Origin: Takakia lepidozioides
Lineage: Eukaryota; Streptophyta; Takakiopsida; Takakiales; Takakiaceae
Length of the DNA: 64,000 nt
Reading direction: 5' to 3'
Assembly: GCA_030704615.1 (NCBI GenBank)
Contig: CM060731.1
Coordinates: 57,950,756-58,014,755, forward strand
Below the pieces are notes generated by a model. That model did no database searches, was not told the origin of the DNA, and saw nothing but the letters and a program-made list of their open reading frames with translations. Positions 35,595-47,276 of the stretch are shown piece by piece; position 1 is the first letter of the stretch; the number at the start of each line of letters is the position of its first letter. A program made the translations under genes and the position numbers.

Positions 35595-38169
35595 CCTCCA
35601 CAGTGGATCTGTGAAATAGTGCTAGCCAGATTGGCCATCCATCCAATCCTAGATGAAAACCTTCCTCTCAGTGTTGGATTGCTTTTCGAGAAGAGAAGTG
35701 TTTTGGCGAGCCCTAAGGTGTGGATGCTTAGGGGGTCGGGGTGGACGAGCAAAAGCTCTATGGACTGCAGACTAGGATTTGTAGCTGCGTTTCAAGGTAA
35801 GCATCACTATGCGAAGATTCAGCTAAACAAGATTGGCTACACTGCTTGGGTCCATTGGAGGATATGCAGTTGTCTAACGAAACCTGAGCCTGGCAGCCAT
35901 CTTGATGTGCCTCCAGTTAACATCCCTGTCAAACTCTGGGGATGCCCCCATGGATTGTTGTCCCGAGATCCCTCCAAGAGTGGGGGGGGGGGAGTGTTGA
36001 CCTGTTGATTGATCGCTGGTAGTGCAAAGGTGCCCACTGACTGCCCAAGTGCCCCGGAATGAGGCATGCAATCCTGCTGCATTTTGGGGGGGCCTTCGAA
36101 TATCTGCACACAGTTTCAACCATGCCTTTCTTGCCTCAATTTGCAAGTCCCAGAAATTGAATGTGACAGTGACCAGGCACACCGTGATTTCCATATGTGC
36201 CATAGAGTAGATGCTCGAAGAGACTCGAAGACCGGACGGTGTATTGTTGTGCTTTTAGAGTGTGTGTCATAGTTAAGCAGCAGCTTGATGGGTGACAGTG
36301 GCTGAGGGTCCCAATCTCTGTATAGTTCTTTCACTAGGGTCCAGATTTTTTTGGGAGCGTGGCAGCCTAGAAGGCAATGCTCGAGCGTTTCCAACAAGCT
36401 TGAGGTACAACATTTGCATAGAAGAGCTTCCTGAAATTGCATCCATTCTCCCCACCTTAAGCACCTTGTTTGCAATCTGCCAGAGGAACGCAGATAATTT
36501 TGCAGGCCTAGTTTTTTCCCATATAGAGCTCCAGATAGCTTTCCAAATCTCATTCTTGAAGCCGTAGGATTGCCATTCGGTGTTCCATTTATCATGCAGG
36601 GGTTCCGGGGCTGCCATGGCTCTGTATGCTTTCCTAGTGGTATATGCAAAGAAGGGGGTTGGGGATCCTTTGAATGACCAGCTCCATTCCTTGGGGTCAA
36701 ATTGCAGGTCTGCCAGAGGCCTTCCCAAAACCCAGAGGAAGGTGGAACTCGCCAGCCAGGTATGAATGGGCATAGCAGGGTCTGGTCCGGGTTCATATCC
36801 TTTGAGTTTTAGGACCAGGAGCAAACTCTTATGGGTGTATGGATGAACAGAGGGATATGTAACGGGGTCTGGTTTTGAAGGGATAGAATCATTGTAACTG
36901 GGTGGATTGAAAATGGAAATCCAAGTAGGGCATTTTGAACTCTATCCTGGATGAAGAAGACCGAGAGGGTGTTGTTCACAATTCCCACAGTCCAGAAGTT
37001 AGTGTTTGGAGATGAGCCTCCAGATTGCAAAATTGCAAGCCAGGAAGATGGGATAGAGTCTTGGACGGCCTGATAGCCATTTGCAGCCCTCGCCTTGCCA
37101 ATTTTGAGAGCTATGGATGTATGGTCCTTAAATGAGTGGTTGAACCAGATGTCTTTGACTTGAGTGACTCCATTTCTGTCCCAAGAAGACCATCTTTTTG
37201 CCTGGGTTCATTGAGCTTGAGATGGTTTGTTGATGTTTAGAAATAAATGTTGCCTCATGGTTTCGTCATAGGATAGCGGTTCTGATTTTTTGAGGAAAGA
37301 TCTTAGCCTTCCCCATGCATGCCAGATGGTTGACCATAGAGAGGAACCAGCCGATTTGTGTTTGAATCCTTGTGTCACCCAACGAAAGGATGGGTTCCAT
37401 AATGAGTGTCTGAGAGGTGAGGAGGTTTGGTGAACCCCGAATCTCGACAAAATGAATCCAGAGTTTCTGATGTGCTGTTGAGGTTTGTTGTGGTTGCTTC
37501 CAGAATTAAAAGAGTGTCATCTACAAACATGGAGTCTTTGATTTGTGCCGGATGTTGTGTATGATAGTTAGAGACCTGAAGTCCCAGGGTGTCATAGTTG
37601 TTTTCTAACAAATATCCCAGGGAATCTGCCACAAATAGGAAAAGGAAGGGAGCAAGGGGGCAACCTTGCTTGACCGATCTGTAAAGAGAAAATGGTTTGG
37701 AAAGCTGCCCGTTGACTATGACTCTGCTGGAGGAGTTTGCCAGCAGAATGCGGACCCACTGACAGAACGAGTCTGGAGGCCTACCTTGGTAAGGGTCCCT
37801 AATAGGTATGACCATCCCACCCTATCAAAGGCTTTCTCAAAATCTAGGAGCAACATAGCAATGGTTTGGTCTGTTTTTTTAGCGAAGTGTGGTGCCTCTT
37901 GAGCCAGGAGGAGGTTATCCATGATGTAGCGACCCTTAATGAAACCTGTTTGGTTTGGCATAATTAGTTTGGGCAGCAGTGGTTGGAGATGCAGCACCAG
38001 TGCTTTGGCTATGATCTTGTAAGCCACGTTGAGAAGGGTGATGGGGCGGTAGTTAGAGATGTTGGTACGGTGCCCTTTCTTGAAGAGAAGAGTCACCATC
38101 CCTTGGGACATGGAAGCAGGCCTCAGACCCACCTCAAAGATGTGATTTTCCATGGAGAGAAAGTCTTTG
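35595..38169 (-). mobile_element. LINE, 3' part: reverse transcriptase and zinc-finger tail
   Basis: Minus-strand non-LTR retrotransposon coding region. 38153-37716 carries RT blocks (ISNYRPITLLNVAYKIIAKA; PNQTGFIKGRYIMDNLLLAQ; LLLDFEKAFDRVGW). 37815-37375 carries the later RT blocks, KQGCPLAPFLFL and the catalytic FVDDT (near 37515-37530). Further on are a connection region and a zf-RVT-type block (KLSAFLWQIANK, CKCC...ETLEHCLLGC) near 36570-36380. There are frameshifts near 37720 and 36420, so the element is dead. Its upstream half lies at 58935-60620; the CACTA element at 38170 separates them. Confidence 0.92.
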
Positions 38170-38880
38170 CACTACTATGTTTGGGGGGGGGGGGGGTTGG
38201 GGTTTAGCGATGCCTCAGCGACCTCCAAACGCCGCGCCTAGCGACGAAAATACACTATAGCGCCCGGGGCACGCCGGGGACAAATTGCGACATCGGGAAG
38301 TCGCCGCCACGTCGCTCCCGGAACGTCGCAGATTAGCGACCTAAGGGAATCGCTAATCCCCCGGGTCCAACTAGCCACGACCAGCGACGGCGAAAAGACG
38401 CCGCTCCTCCGGGGCATCGCAATATGGCGACTCCCATGAGTCGCAACAAAGGGCAGGGAGGGGGGTCCATCCCTTCCCCTGTGTCATGGGGCCGTCGCAA
38501 GGACGTCGGCCATTCCCAGAATTAGCCACGCGCTGGCGTCGCCCAAACGTCGCAACCAGGCGATGCCCGGGAATCGTCATGACGTCGCCGCCATTTGGGG
38601 GCGTTGCTAGACCCCCATGGGTAAGGAGGTTCGGTAGCGACGCCTGGGAATCACAGGGACGTCGCAGCCCCCGGGGGCCGTTGCTAGCTCCATGGGAGGG
38701 CACGTTCGTGTGCGACTCCCTGGAGTTGCAACAACGTCGCAACCCCTTTGTGGCATTGCTAGCTCCACGTTGGCATGGTTCTGTTGCGATGGCGGGGAAT
38801 CGCAGCAGAGTCGCTGGTCGCACCCGGCCGTCGCGCCGACGTCGCTGGGTGGGAGGGTAGCTAGCTGGTATTTGGGGTGG
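38170..38880. repeat. CACTA left terminal and subterminal repeat zone
   Basis: After the TIR and a G run, about 650 bp are packed with GCGAC, GTCGC and ACGTCGC words in both orientations (for example 38295-38345 and 38560-38860). In En/Spm elements such short subterminal repeats bind TnpA. The 207-codon frame on minus here is a by-product of this CpG-rich repeat. Confidence 0.85.
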
Positions 38881-39065
38881 AGTTTTGGGGTTTTTTTTTC
38901 GTTTTGGGGGGGGGGGGTTTCTTGGGGGTTGGGGTGTGCCTCGTGCTTGCATGAAATGCATGCATTCTAATCTATAGGTTAGATTAGAATCCACATGTCC
39001 ATTAAGGTTAGAATGAGGCTCGAAATGGTAACTGAAGAAATATATACATAAAACGAGTACTACCT

Positions 39066-41337
39066 TTACATGTCTCTAACTGGGAACCATCCCTCACTCC
39101 TCATCACCTGAGTCATAGGTGTACTCGTCCGAGGAATGCAAGCTACGCTGGCCTCCAATTTGAAGGATGATGAGGCCGAGTCCAAGATTACATCATCCTT
39201 TGAACCACCTCCTACTACTGGCTCTCCCCCATCTGGTCGAGCCACTGAACTACCCATCCCCACCCCTACAGATGCACTATCCTCCGTCAATTGTGGCATC
39301 TTGGCCATTGAGGCTACAAGGGCCTTCCACCCCTGAGTCTTGCAAAAGTTGTGTTCGATGGCGGAGGGAGGCCTCTCAAACTTCTTTTTCTGCACATGAC
39401 ATACAAATGCAATGATAGGTCAGAATTCATAATGGAAGGGAGAAGCTAAAAAAGAAGAATGGGTATGACAAGAGAAAGAACACTTACGAATCGGGTGACA
39501 AAACTCTTGAATATGCCGGGGCCCCACTTGTGTATTGATTCCGCACACTTCTCGAGGCGGGCTGCAGTTGCCGCACGTCCCCTTGCGAAGATCTCCGCCT
39601 TCAGCTCTTCCCTCTCCCCTGCGATGAGAGCCTCCCAAGATTCATGTCCAGCCCCAACAAAGACACTATAAATGTTAATGAACTCCATACTGCAATGAAC
39701 ATGCATTCAAAGACACCAATGACAAGTGAAGTGCGTCTTACCTTGGTTATTCCATGTAACATGGTCGTTGGTTCGACCCCCGCCTTGAGTGCCTTGCGAT
39801 TGGTTTGTCGCGCACGGTACCTCTTGTCCTTGAGGTTCTTTCCCACCAGCTCCAAGAGCTCCCCCTCATTCCACTCACCCGGAAATGTGCCCTCAAGTGC
39901 TTGCACGAATGCTCGCCTATGGCGATGTGATTGGCGTGGCCAATCAATATGCCAAGGGAACCACCTTGCCGCCAAGTCGAAGGCTACTTTTTTCATGGCC
40001 TCCCAATACTCACCAATGGGGTCACCGACCTTATTGGTCTCTAAGGGGGGCACCTTCATCTTTGGCAAATCAAGGTTGCGGGGACCCGAGGTCTTTACCT
40101 CGTCCACGCTCTTATGAACTACCTCTCCCTTGTCTTTTGTTGCCCCGCTAATGCCCTCCACCGGCTGCACGCTCATCTGAACTAGCTCCCCCTTGTCTTT
40201 TGTTCCCCCACTAATGCCCTCCCCCGGCTGCACCTCTCTCCTTCTACGCCTCTTTCTCTTACGCTCCCTCTCCTGGGCCTGTCCTTTCCCCTTCCCCTCC
40301 ACTACTTCCCTACCCTCCTTGATGATTAGGGGAACCTCGAGGACACGACGTCTTTTCCTCTTCCTCTTACCGTCCCCACGGGTAGGCACCACCACTGTCC
40401 CTGCTTTGTCGGTGGCAATCCCACTGCTTGCCACAAGCTTAGCCACGAATGCGCCAAGCTCCTGAACACAAAACCCACAAAATTAGAAACAAACCAGAAA
40501 CAAAATGAAAGGCAAAGGAAAGAAAAAAAGGTGAAGGAAAGAGGCTCACCTTTGCGTCCATGACCTCAATGTTGCCCTCGGTCCCCGCTTGTGGTGCACC
40601 CCCCATAAGGCCCTTTCGGAATAAGGGTGGAAGCCTATCACATGCACCCAATAGGCTCGCAGGCGGCGCCCCAAGTCCAGGGTCTTCTTCATTGACCGTT
40701 CAGGCGACGGACTTCGCAAGGGGCCCTCCATAGCCAGTGTCACCCTCTCCTCTTCCCCCTCCCTTTCCCGTGCCCCCTTATTTCCCTCTTCCCTCTTCCC
40801 TCTTCTTGTCTTCCTCCCTCTTCATTTCCTCCTCCTTCCACCTCATTGTGGCCTCCTTTGAAGCCTCCCTCTTCTCCCAAGGTGAAGAGGAACCCACCCC
40901 CTTCTGAGCCCCCCCCCCCCCTTATAAGCCCTCTTGGCTGCAGAAGAAGGGGAAAAAGCATTGGCGGTGGGGCTAAGATCAAGTTGCCTATACCTGACGG
41001 CAGATCTGAGAATGCGCTTCCTTGCGTAAAAGTCAGGGCCCTCCATCAGCCCGTGGGGTGGAGTCCCAGCCTGAACATTGGGTGCACCACCCTCAAGTGG
41101 AGGCTCATCCCCAGCCTCAACCTTCGAGGACGTGGAGGCCTCGACGGCCTTACGGCTTGGTCCTCTCACATAGCCGCCTATAGGGCTGGTGAGTTTGGAC
41201 CAAATGGACCGTGTCACATGGCCGTCAATGACGGGAGCGTTGTCAAGCTTCCCTACCTTAGCAGCAGGCGATTTCTGCTCCTTCGACGACGCCTTCTCCT
41301 TGTCCTTCGGCGGCCCCTTCTCTTTGTCCTTCGCCAT
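39066..41337 (-). CDS. TnpA-like second protein of the CACTA element
   Basis: A spliced minus-strand gene starting MAKDKEKGPPKDKEKASS at 41337. Clear coding blocks are 41337-40850, about 40690-40550 (ending VMDAK at a GT donor), 40461-39742 (starting ELGAFVAK after an AG acceptor; a basic KRKRKRRR nuclear-signal-like stretch, then GEYWEAMKKVAFDLAARWFP and KNLKDKRYRARQTNRKALK), about 39690-39490 (EEFINIY-type helix, SWEALIAGEREELKAEI, AARLEKC) and 39375-39066 (KKKFERPPSAIEHNFCKTQG, stop). This domain order resembles the Ptta/En/Spm plant transposase-associated family, which binds subterminal repeats. A run of 13 G at 40909-40921 appears to break the frame by one base, and one exon phase (39742 to 39690) does not fit, so boundaries are approximate and the gene may be dead. 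Confidence 0.55.
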
Positions 41338-41509
41338 ACTACCAGCTTATCCCTGCGCCCACAACACTACTACCGTGTGATTTCACATGCCAAAAACCAA
41401 CAAGGCCTGACCCTCCCCCTTCCCCTCTCTTCCTCTCCCTCTATCTTTATGTCTCTATAGCTTTGTCTCCCCCTTTCTCTCTCTACTCATAAGCAAAAAA
41501 TGAAAAGAG

Positions 41510-41560
41510 TGGGGGGGGAAGTGACTGAGCAGCAGCAGCTGCTGAGTCACTCCCCCCCCC
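41510..41560. repeat. Foldback cassette 1
   Basis: A G run, then GTGACTGAGCAGCAG, then CTGCTGAGTCAC and a C run. The arms pair with one mismatch and the G and C runs extend the stem. It opens the first tandem unit. Confidence 0.7.
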
Positions 41561-42617
41561 CCCAACCTTTTATTTTATTTTTCTTCCCTCATCTCTCCCA
41601 CTCTCTCCCTCTTTTCCCTCATCTCTTCCTCTCTCTCCCTCTCTCCCTTTGTCCGTCTTTCTCCCTCTGTCCCATCAGGATGTGGAGAGAGAGGGACTGT
41701 TGAGGGGGGGGGGGGGGGGAACAAACGGTGGGGGGTGGGGAAATGATTGGAGCAGCCCCCCCCCACCTTTTTTTTTTTTTTTGCCCCCCTCAACAATCCC
41801 TCTCTCTCCCTCTCTCTCCCTCTGGAAACTGGGCTTATGGAATTGTTGTCCCGACTTCCATCTTTGAGGAAATTGAAAAAAATTGAAAAATTGGGTTGCA
41901 GGGAATTTTGGATGTTTTTCATCCAAAATACAAAATTTTCCCTAGTGAAATATTTCTTCACTAAATACCTGTGAGTTGCAAAACTCCCGTCAGTATCTAC
42001 TTTTTCAATCCAACCTGGATGAAAAAAGGACTTCATCTGACAGGACCTAAATACGGGGCAAGACAGGTATAAACCCCCGATATTTTTCATCTAACCTAGA
42101 TAAAATACGGAGTACATCCGTTGAGTGCAAGACAGGATGAAAGCACGATGTCTTTCATCTTCCACGGATGAGAAACGGACAACGTCCGTTGGGCGGACAG
42201 ACTGACGGATGTTTTTCATCCTGAGAATGATGAATGACGGGCCAGACAGGGGAAAACCCTGCGCAACCCTAATGTCTTTCATTTTGCGCTGCGAGAGCGC
42301 ACGCAATGGCGGCTTGTGAGGAGCGATGGTGCTCGTGCTGCAGATACCTTGAGCTGCCAATCCTTGAGTGTTTATGGCTCCTGTGAGCGACACTTGGGCG
42401 GGCTCTTTAAGGCAATGGCGGTGGCTTAGAGATGAGGGAAGATTCCCTGTCTCAGTTGTCTGTTTTTTTGCTGCACAAGGGAACCGCGGCAGTGATGGCG
42501 GAGGTACCACCTGCATGCCTATGACGTTTCCCTAGGAGCCCTCCTCTGGATCTTTGATGAATGGCGGCATAAGGAAGTCTCTCTCCCTCTCTTTATAAAC
42601 CCTACCTTTTGAGACCA

Positions 42618-42619
<2 letters not shown>

Positions 42620-42654
<35 letters not shown>
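42620..42654. repeat. Poly-T tract, 35 nt
   Basis: An uninterrupted run of 35 T. On the minus strand it would be a poly-A tail, but no retrotransposed coding sequence ends at it that I can recognise. Confidence 0.9.
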
Positions 42655-42655
<1 letters not shown>

Positions 42656-44267
42656 TTTGGCAAGACCTTGCTTTCGTTAAGGTAGCAGTGTTGTGGTGCT
42701 GGCGGAGTCCTCCCTGCACTATTAGGCTTGTGGAGAGATGACGACTCTCCCCCAAATAGTAAAAAAAATTCTTTTTCTGTTGATTTTGTTTCCTTGCTTG
42801 CTTTGGCATTCTATGCGCTTAGATTGAAGTGTATTTGACCTCGATAGCAAGTGTGGAAGCCTACTACTCACCTTGTGCATCCTCACTAACTCACAATGCG
42901 TTGTGGTTGTTTTTGGGACGGGCACAGGTGAGGGCTTCCACTTAATATTCTGATGTCTAGGTGCTGCTGGATGCCAAGTGGGATTGCAGAGCAGGGGAAG
43001 GAATCGTTTGCCAGGGACTCATCTTAAAATGTTGAAAAACTAAACTACTCTATGGTTTTTCTTGATCCTCCCTCTTTCCTTCCTTTATTTTTGAAGAACA
43101 AGTGTAATGCTTTCTACGATGGGCTATTTTCGGCCCAGCCAATGGAAGACCTCTGCTTTGTTGTGACAGCCGGGTTTATGATGGCTTGTGTGAGAGACAC
43201 CATCTGTTTTCCAGGCACTAGTTTGCTTTGCTTACCTTATGGTAGTTGGAAACAATTTGAGAGGCTGCAAGGAACTGTTTGTTGCAGCTATTCGGGTACC
43301 CATATTGGCCCCTGTTATGTTCAAACCCGGATGGCTTTGTTAGCTAGATGCTTAGGCCAGGGTATGGTGAAGATTCTGCCTGTGGATATTCGGCTGACAA
43401 TGAAATATGGCAGCAATATATAACTGGTAACTGTTTTTGAGGCAGCCAGGGTGGTCAAGTGGAAATACCCCCTGGACATGGTGTAATGACATGGTCAAAT
43501 GTGGAATGATGTGAAGGGTGTACTGACAGTATCATATACTGTCACAGGATGTGTATGCAGTCCTTTATCTTCACCTTGCTATGTCATGAACTTTGATTTT
43601 CAGCTCTAGCAAGAAATAAAGGTATAGGGGTAGTCTGGAAAACTTACCAGATATATCCACCAACCCTGTGGGGGCAAGCTGTGCTGCAGACCAGTCTAAA
43701 CCAATACTGGCAGGGCAAGGTATTTAAAATCTGTGATGTCCAAGTATTCTTTTGTTCTCTCTGATTTCTTAAAAAAACCCTCCATGACACCCATGGGGTT
43801 TGAATAAGTATGCTTGGATTACAGCTTGCGGACAATAAATCTGTATGACCATTTGACCTGCAACACATCAAGGCCAAAATATGGCCAAGTACCCGCCATC
43901 CCACCTAGACCTCTGAATGTATATCCTGATCATGACTGGTGGTCAATCAACATCAGTGGCATACTCTTTGGGTTATGAATAATACTGACATGAACACATT
44001 ACTGTGCATGGATGTAATTCTGGATTTTCTAAAGCTTGATGATTGATGGATGGTGCCACTGTTAAGTGGCTGATATGTCTTATTATTCTTCTTATTCATG
44101 ACAACGACCCTAGGGGTCCTGTCTTTGTCTTGACATGACAAAAAGTATCTTCCCTCTCTCTCTCTGTCACGCCCCCCCCCCCCCCCCCACCCATCTTTTT
44201 TTTGTTTTTCATTTTTTTTCATCTCCTACTGTCCCTCTCTGCCTCTCTGCCTCTCTCTCCCTCTTTT

Positions 44268-44470
44268 CCCTCATCTCTCCCTCTGTCCCATGAACATGTG
44301 GAGAGAGAGGGACTGTTGAGGGGGAAAAAAAAAAAAAAAAAAAAAAAGGTGGGGGGGGGGGGGGGAGAGCGACTGAGCAGCCGCTGCGGCTGAGTCACTC
44401 CCCCACCGCCCCACCTTTTGTTTTTCTTTTTTTCCCCTCAACAGTCCCTCTCTCCTTCTGTCCCTCTCTC
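44268..44470. repeat. Foldback cassette 2, long arms
   Basis: The left arm carries GAGAGAGAGGGACTGTTGAG, an A run, a GGTGGGG run and CGACTGAGCAGC. The right arm carries the complement (CTGAGTCAC, CCCCACC, a T-rich run, CTCAACAGTCCCTCTCTC). The two arms together form a hairpin of roughly 80 bp per side. Confidence 0.75.
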
Positions 44471-44489
44471 TCACTCTTTTTCCGCATCT

Positions 44490-44660
44490 CTCCCTCTGTC
44501 CCATCAGGATGTGGAGAGAGAGGGAGAGAGGGAGTGATGACGGAAAAAACAAAAAAAAAACAAGTGGAGGGGGGGGAGTGACTGAGCAGCAGCAGCTGCT
44601 GCTGCTCAGTCAACCCCCCCCCCCCCCCCCATTTTTTTTTTTCCCTTCCCCTCTCTCTCC
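44490..44660. repeat. Foldback cassette 3
   Basis: A CCCATCAGGATGTGGAGAG-type arm, an A run and a G run lead to GTGACTGAGCAGCAGCAG, which is followed directly by CTGCTGCTGCTCAGTCA, a C run and a T run. The central stem is a 17-bp perfect inverted repeat. Confidence 0.75.
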
Positions 44661-46709
44661 CTCTCTCTCCCTCTCTCCAACTACTTGTTTGGGATTATCA
44701 ATTTTTTTTTCCATAATACTTATTTTGGAAATACGATATATTTTTAATCCCAATTTTTAAGGTTTCATCCATACTGGATGAAATTTCTGTTATAACCATA
44801 ACTGGATGATTTATAGGCAGATATGCATTTCAATGCATTTTAGGTTTATGCTCCTTTGATTTAAACCTATTGAATGCCCATTTTTTCATCCTGGTCTGAT
44901 ACCATCCATACCGGATGGTGGATGAAATCGCGGGTGGTTTTCCTTTAAGTGTCTCTCTGCCCTAGACACAGCACGATATCGTGCGTGTTTTTTTTCCTCT
45001 GGAAGAGGGCGATGGCGGACGAATGCTTGATGGCGGTTGAATGCCCGAGCAGCAAGATCCGAACGGGTGTGTTCTTGTTTTTTGAACGCGCGATGACGGC
45101 AGACACTTTCATCTCCCGCGATGGCAAATGACATAATGTTGTGTTTGCCTACGTTTTTTCCTCATTGATGAAGCAGCGGCGGTTATGGAGGTGGGGAAGC
45201 GGCCTGTATTACAAGATACACATGTCCTCAACTCTCCTCCCGTTGCATTCTGTTGTGCTCGTTAAATTCAGATGATGAACACTGCAGCGTCCTACTCCAC
45301 AAAAGATTGAGGTTCTTTGTGGTGTCACATCTATGCTTTCTTCTGCTGGTTCTGTGATCTTTGCATGCTTTATGGCTCATACCTGACATGGATAGCAACT
45401 GTGAAATCATGTAATTCACCTCGCGCATCCTCACTAACGCACAAAATATTTTTTGTGTTTGTTTTTGGGACGGGCGCAGGTGAGGATTTCACTTGGCATG
45501 AACTCTTTGGCTTGCAGATGATCTGGTAACTGCAGGAGGGATAAGATATGCTGCAAGCTGCCGTTGTTGCAATTTTCTGCTTCAAAGGGGATATGCCTTA
45601 AACCTTTACTTTGATTTCTGGTTCTTTGGTAACCAAATCTGTTAAGTCAGGGAAGTAAATGGGCTGGGCCTCCTAGAAATCAGATCTTATTGTGAAGGTT
45701 CAGGCTGGTTGTGATGACAAGGGTTTGGTGGTGCAAGTGTGACATTGGATGCATTTTTCCCAGACCTATTTTCTGGCCTTTTGGAGAGTCAGACAGTGCT
45801 GTTTATGCCTCACCAGTTTAGAATGTATTAAGTAAGGCATTGGGTAAGCCTTTTTAAGAACACATACATTCTTTCAGGCTCCCCCATGGAGATTATAACT
45901 TGATTACAGACTGGTATTTTTGAGGATCTCTCTAAAACTTGGCAGAGTGACTGGATAAGGCCCTGGGATACATACCATAGCCCTGCATCTACTTATGGAA
46001 GTACAATCAGTTCAGCTTGTGCTTTTAGGAACATGCAGTCCTTTAAAGCTGTAATAGGGAATTGTTTTCATCAAAGCTCTCACTCTTAGGCCTGCTGGAA
46101 TGGTTTTCTCAAAGACCTGTTGAACTTACAACATACTTGTTTAAGCTATTTGAACCCAAGAATTACCAAGCCAGTATTTTTAAAGGGCTTTTTTGATTAC
46201 GAACTGTATTCTTAAGCTCCCCCCAGAGATTGGGAATGTGACATGGTAACGACTTACGGGTTTTTGTATGATCATCACAACATTTGCCCTCTGTTTGGTT
46301 GTTGTAAGCCACTGGAACACGTACAGCTCTTATTTAAAACTCAGTATGTTTTAAATAAAGTGGTTCAGACTTTGATTGATTGACTGTATACAAACGTGCA
46401 TATATTCTTCAGAACCCTACATGCTCATGATAGTGTTTGTATTTTTAGAAGACCCCACCCTCCCACCCTATGATTTCAAGAACTTTGAAATCCAGTCTCT
46501 TTTATTTAAGATGAACTATTTATGGAGGGGAAGTGTTAACATGATGATATAAGGATACCTTGTAATTTAAGGATCTTTTTTCTGGGATTGTACATGTAAG
46601 GAGATGTTTGACAATGCCTTGTAATGAGGCTGCTATGTCATTTTTCTTGACAATGACTTTTACTAAGTCTTGTCTATGTCTTGACATGACATGAATATCT
46701 TCCCTCTCT

Positions 46710-46895
46710 TTTCCCTCATCTCTCCCTCTGTCCCATGAAGATGTGGAGAGAGAGAGGGAGAGAGGGAGAAAGAGGGAGTGAGGAGGGAAAAAAAAACTAA
46801 AAAAGAAGTGGGGGGGGGAGTGACTGAGCAGCAGCTGCTCAGTCACTCCCGTTGCTGCTCAGTCACTCCCCCCCCACATTTTTTTTTTTTTTTTC
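46710..46895. repeat. Foldback cassette 4
   Basis: Same organisation: a CCCATGAAGATGTGGAGAG arm, an A run, a G run, then a 27-nt palindrome (GTGACTGAGCAGC, A, GCTGCTCAGTCAC; 46821-46847) continued by C and T runs. A second CAGTCACTCCCC arm follows immediately. Confidence 0.8.
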
Positions 46896-47149
46896 GCCTC
46901 ATTTCTCCGTCTCTCTCCTCCATCTGTCCCTGTCCCTCTGCTGCTCACAAAAGAAAAAAACCAGAGAGGGGCTGAGCTGCTGCTGCTCAGTCACCCCGCC
47001 GCCCCTACTTCTTTTTTTATTTTCTTGGCCCCCTCTATCCCTCTCCCTCCCTCTCTCCCGTCTGTCCCTGTCCCTCTCTCTCCCTCTCCTTTGTGCAGGT
47101 CCCCAAAAAAAAAATGAAATCTCTCCCTCTCTTTCTCTCCCTCCCTCTC

Positions 47150-47260
47150 TCTCCATGAAATTGAAACTGAAGAACACTTCTTCTATTGTCCTATATACTA
47201 TGAGATTCCGTGGGGATTCCACTATCTACTCCGGGAACCCAAACTCTCACTATGAAGATC
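47150..47260 (+). pseudogene. Possible LINE 3'-terminal zinc-finger fragment
   Basis: The short reading ETEEHFFYCPIYYEIPWGF has the H-x4-C-P-x-Y look of the zinc-binding tail of some non-LTR retrotransposons. It stops soon after, where it abuts the minus-strand methyltransferase fragment. It would be a different LINE family from the one at 36-60 kb. Weak call from one short motif. Confidence 0.35.
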
Positions 47261-47276
47261 AGAAATGCATGGCTGC

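Larger units (their letters stand above)
41500..44160. repeat. Tandem ~2.5-kb unit, copy 1
   Basis: Sequence blocks recur about 2,540 bp downstream. CATCCTCACTAAC followed by TGTTTTTGGGACGGGC and CAGGTGAGG (42884-42930) recurs at 45426-45485. GTCTTTGTCTTGACATGACA then TATCTTCCCTCTC (about 44125-44158) recurs at 46670-46704. Pyrimidine-rich palindromic cassettes mark each boundary. The copies are strongly diverged. No coding region is recognised inside. Confidence 0.55.
44160..46870. repeat. Tandem ~2.5-kb unit, copy 2
   Basis: The second unit of the duplication described for 41500-44160. It runs from the double palindromic cassette at 44160-44690 to the cassette at 46700-46870. Its middle (45540-46640) is plain AT-balanced DNA without a gene. 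Confidence 0.5.

Noticed and set aside
38371-38994. 207-codon minus-strand frame
   Set aside because: It covers the GCGAC/GTCGC-rich subterminal repeat of the CACTA element; open frames arise there from CpG-rich composition.
39644-40465. Plus-strand frames opposite the TnpA-like gene
   Set aside because: The minus strand shows splice sites, a basic region and a TnpA-like helical block; the plus frames are shadows.
41575-41974. Arg/Glu- and Pro/Ser-rich frames
   Set aside because: They come from GAGA/CTCT microsatellite and G/C runs of the foldback cassettes.
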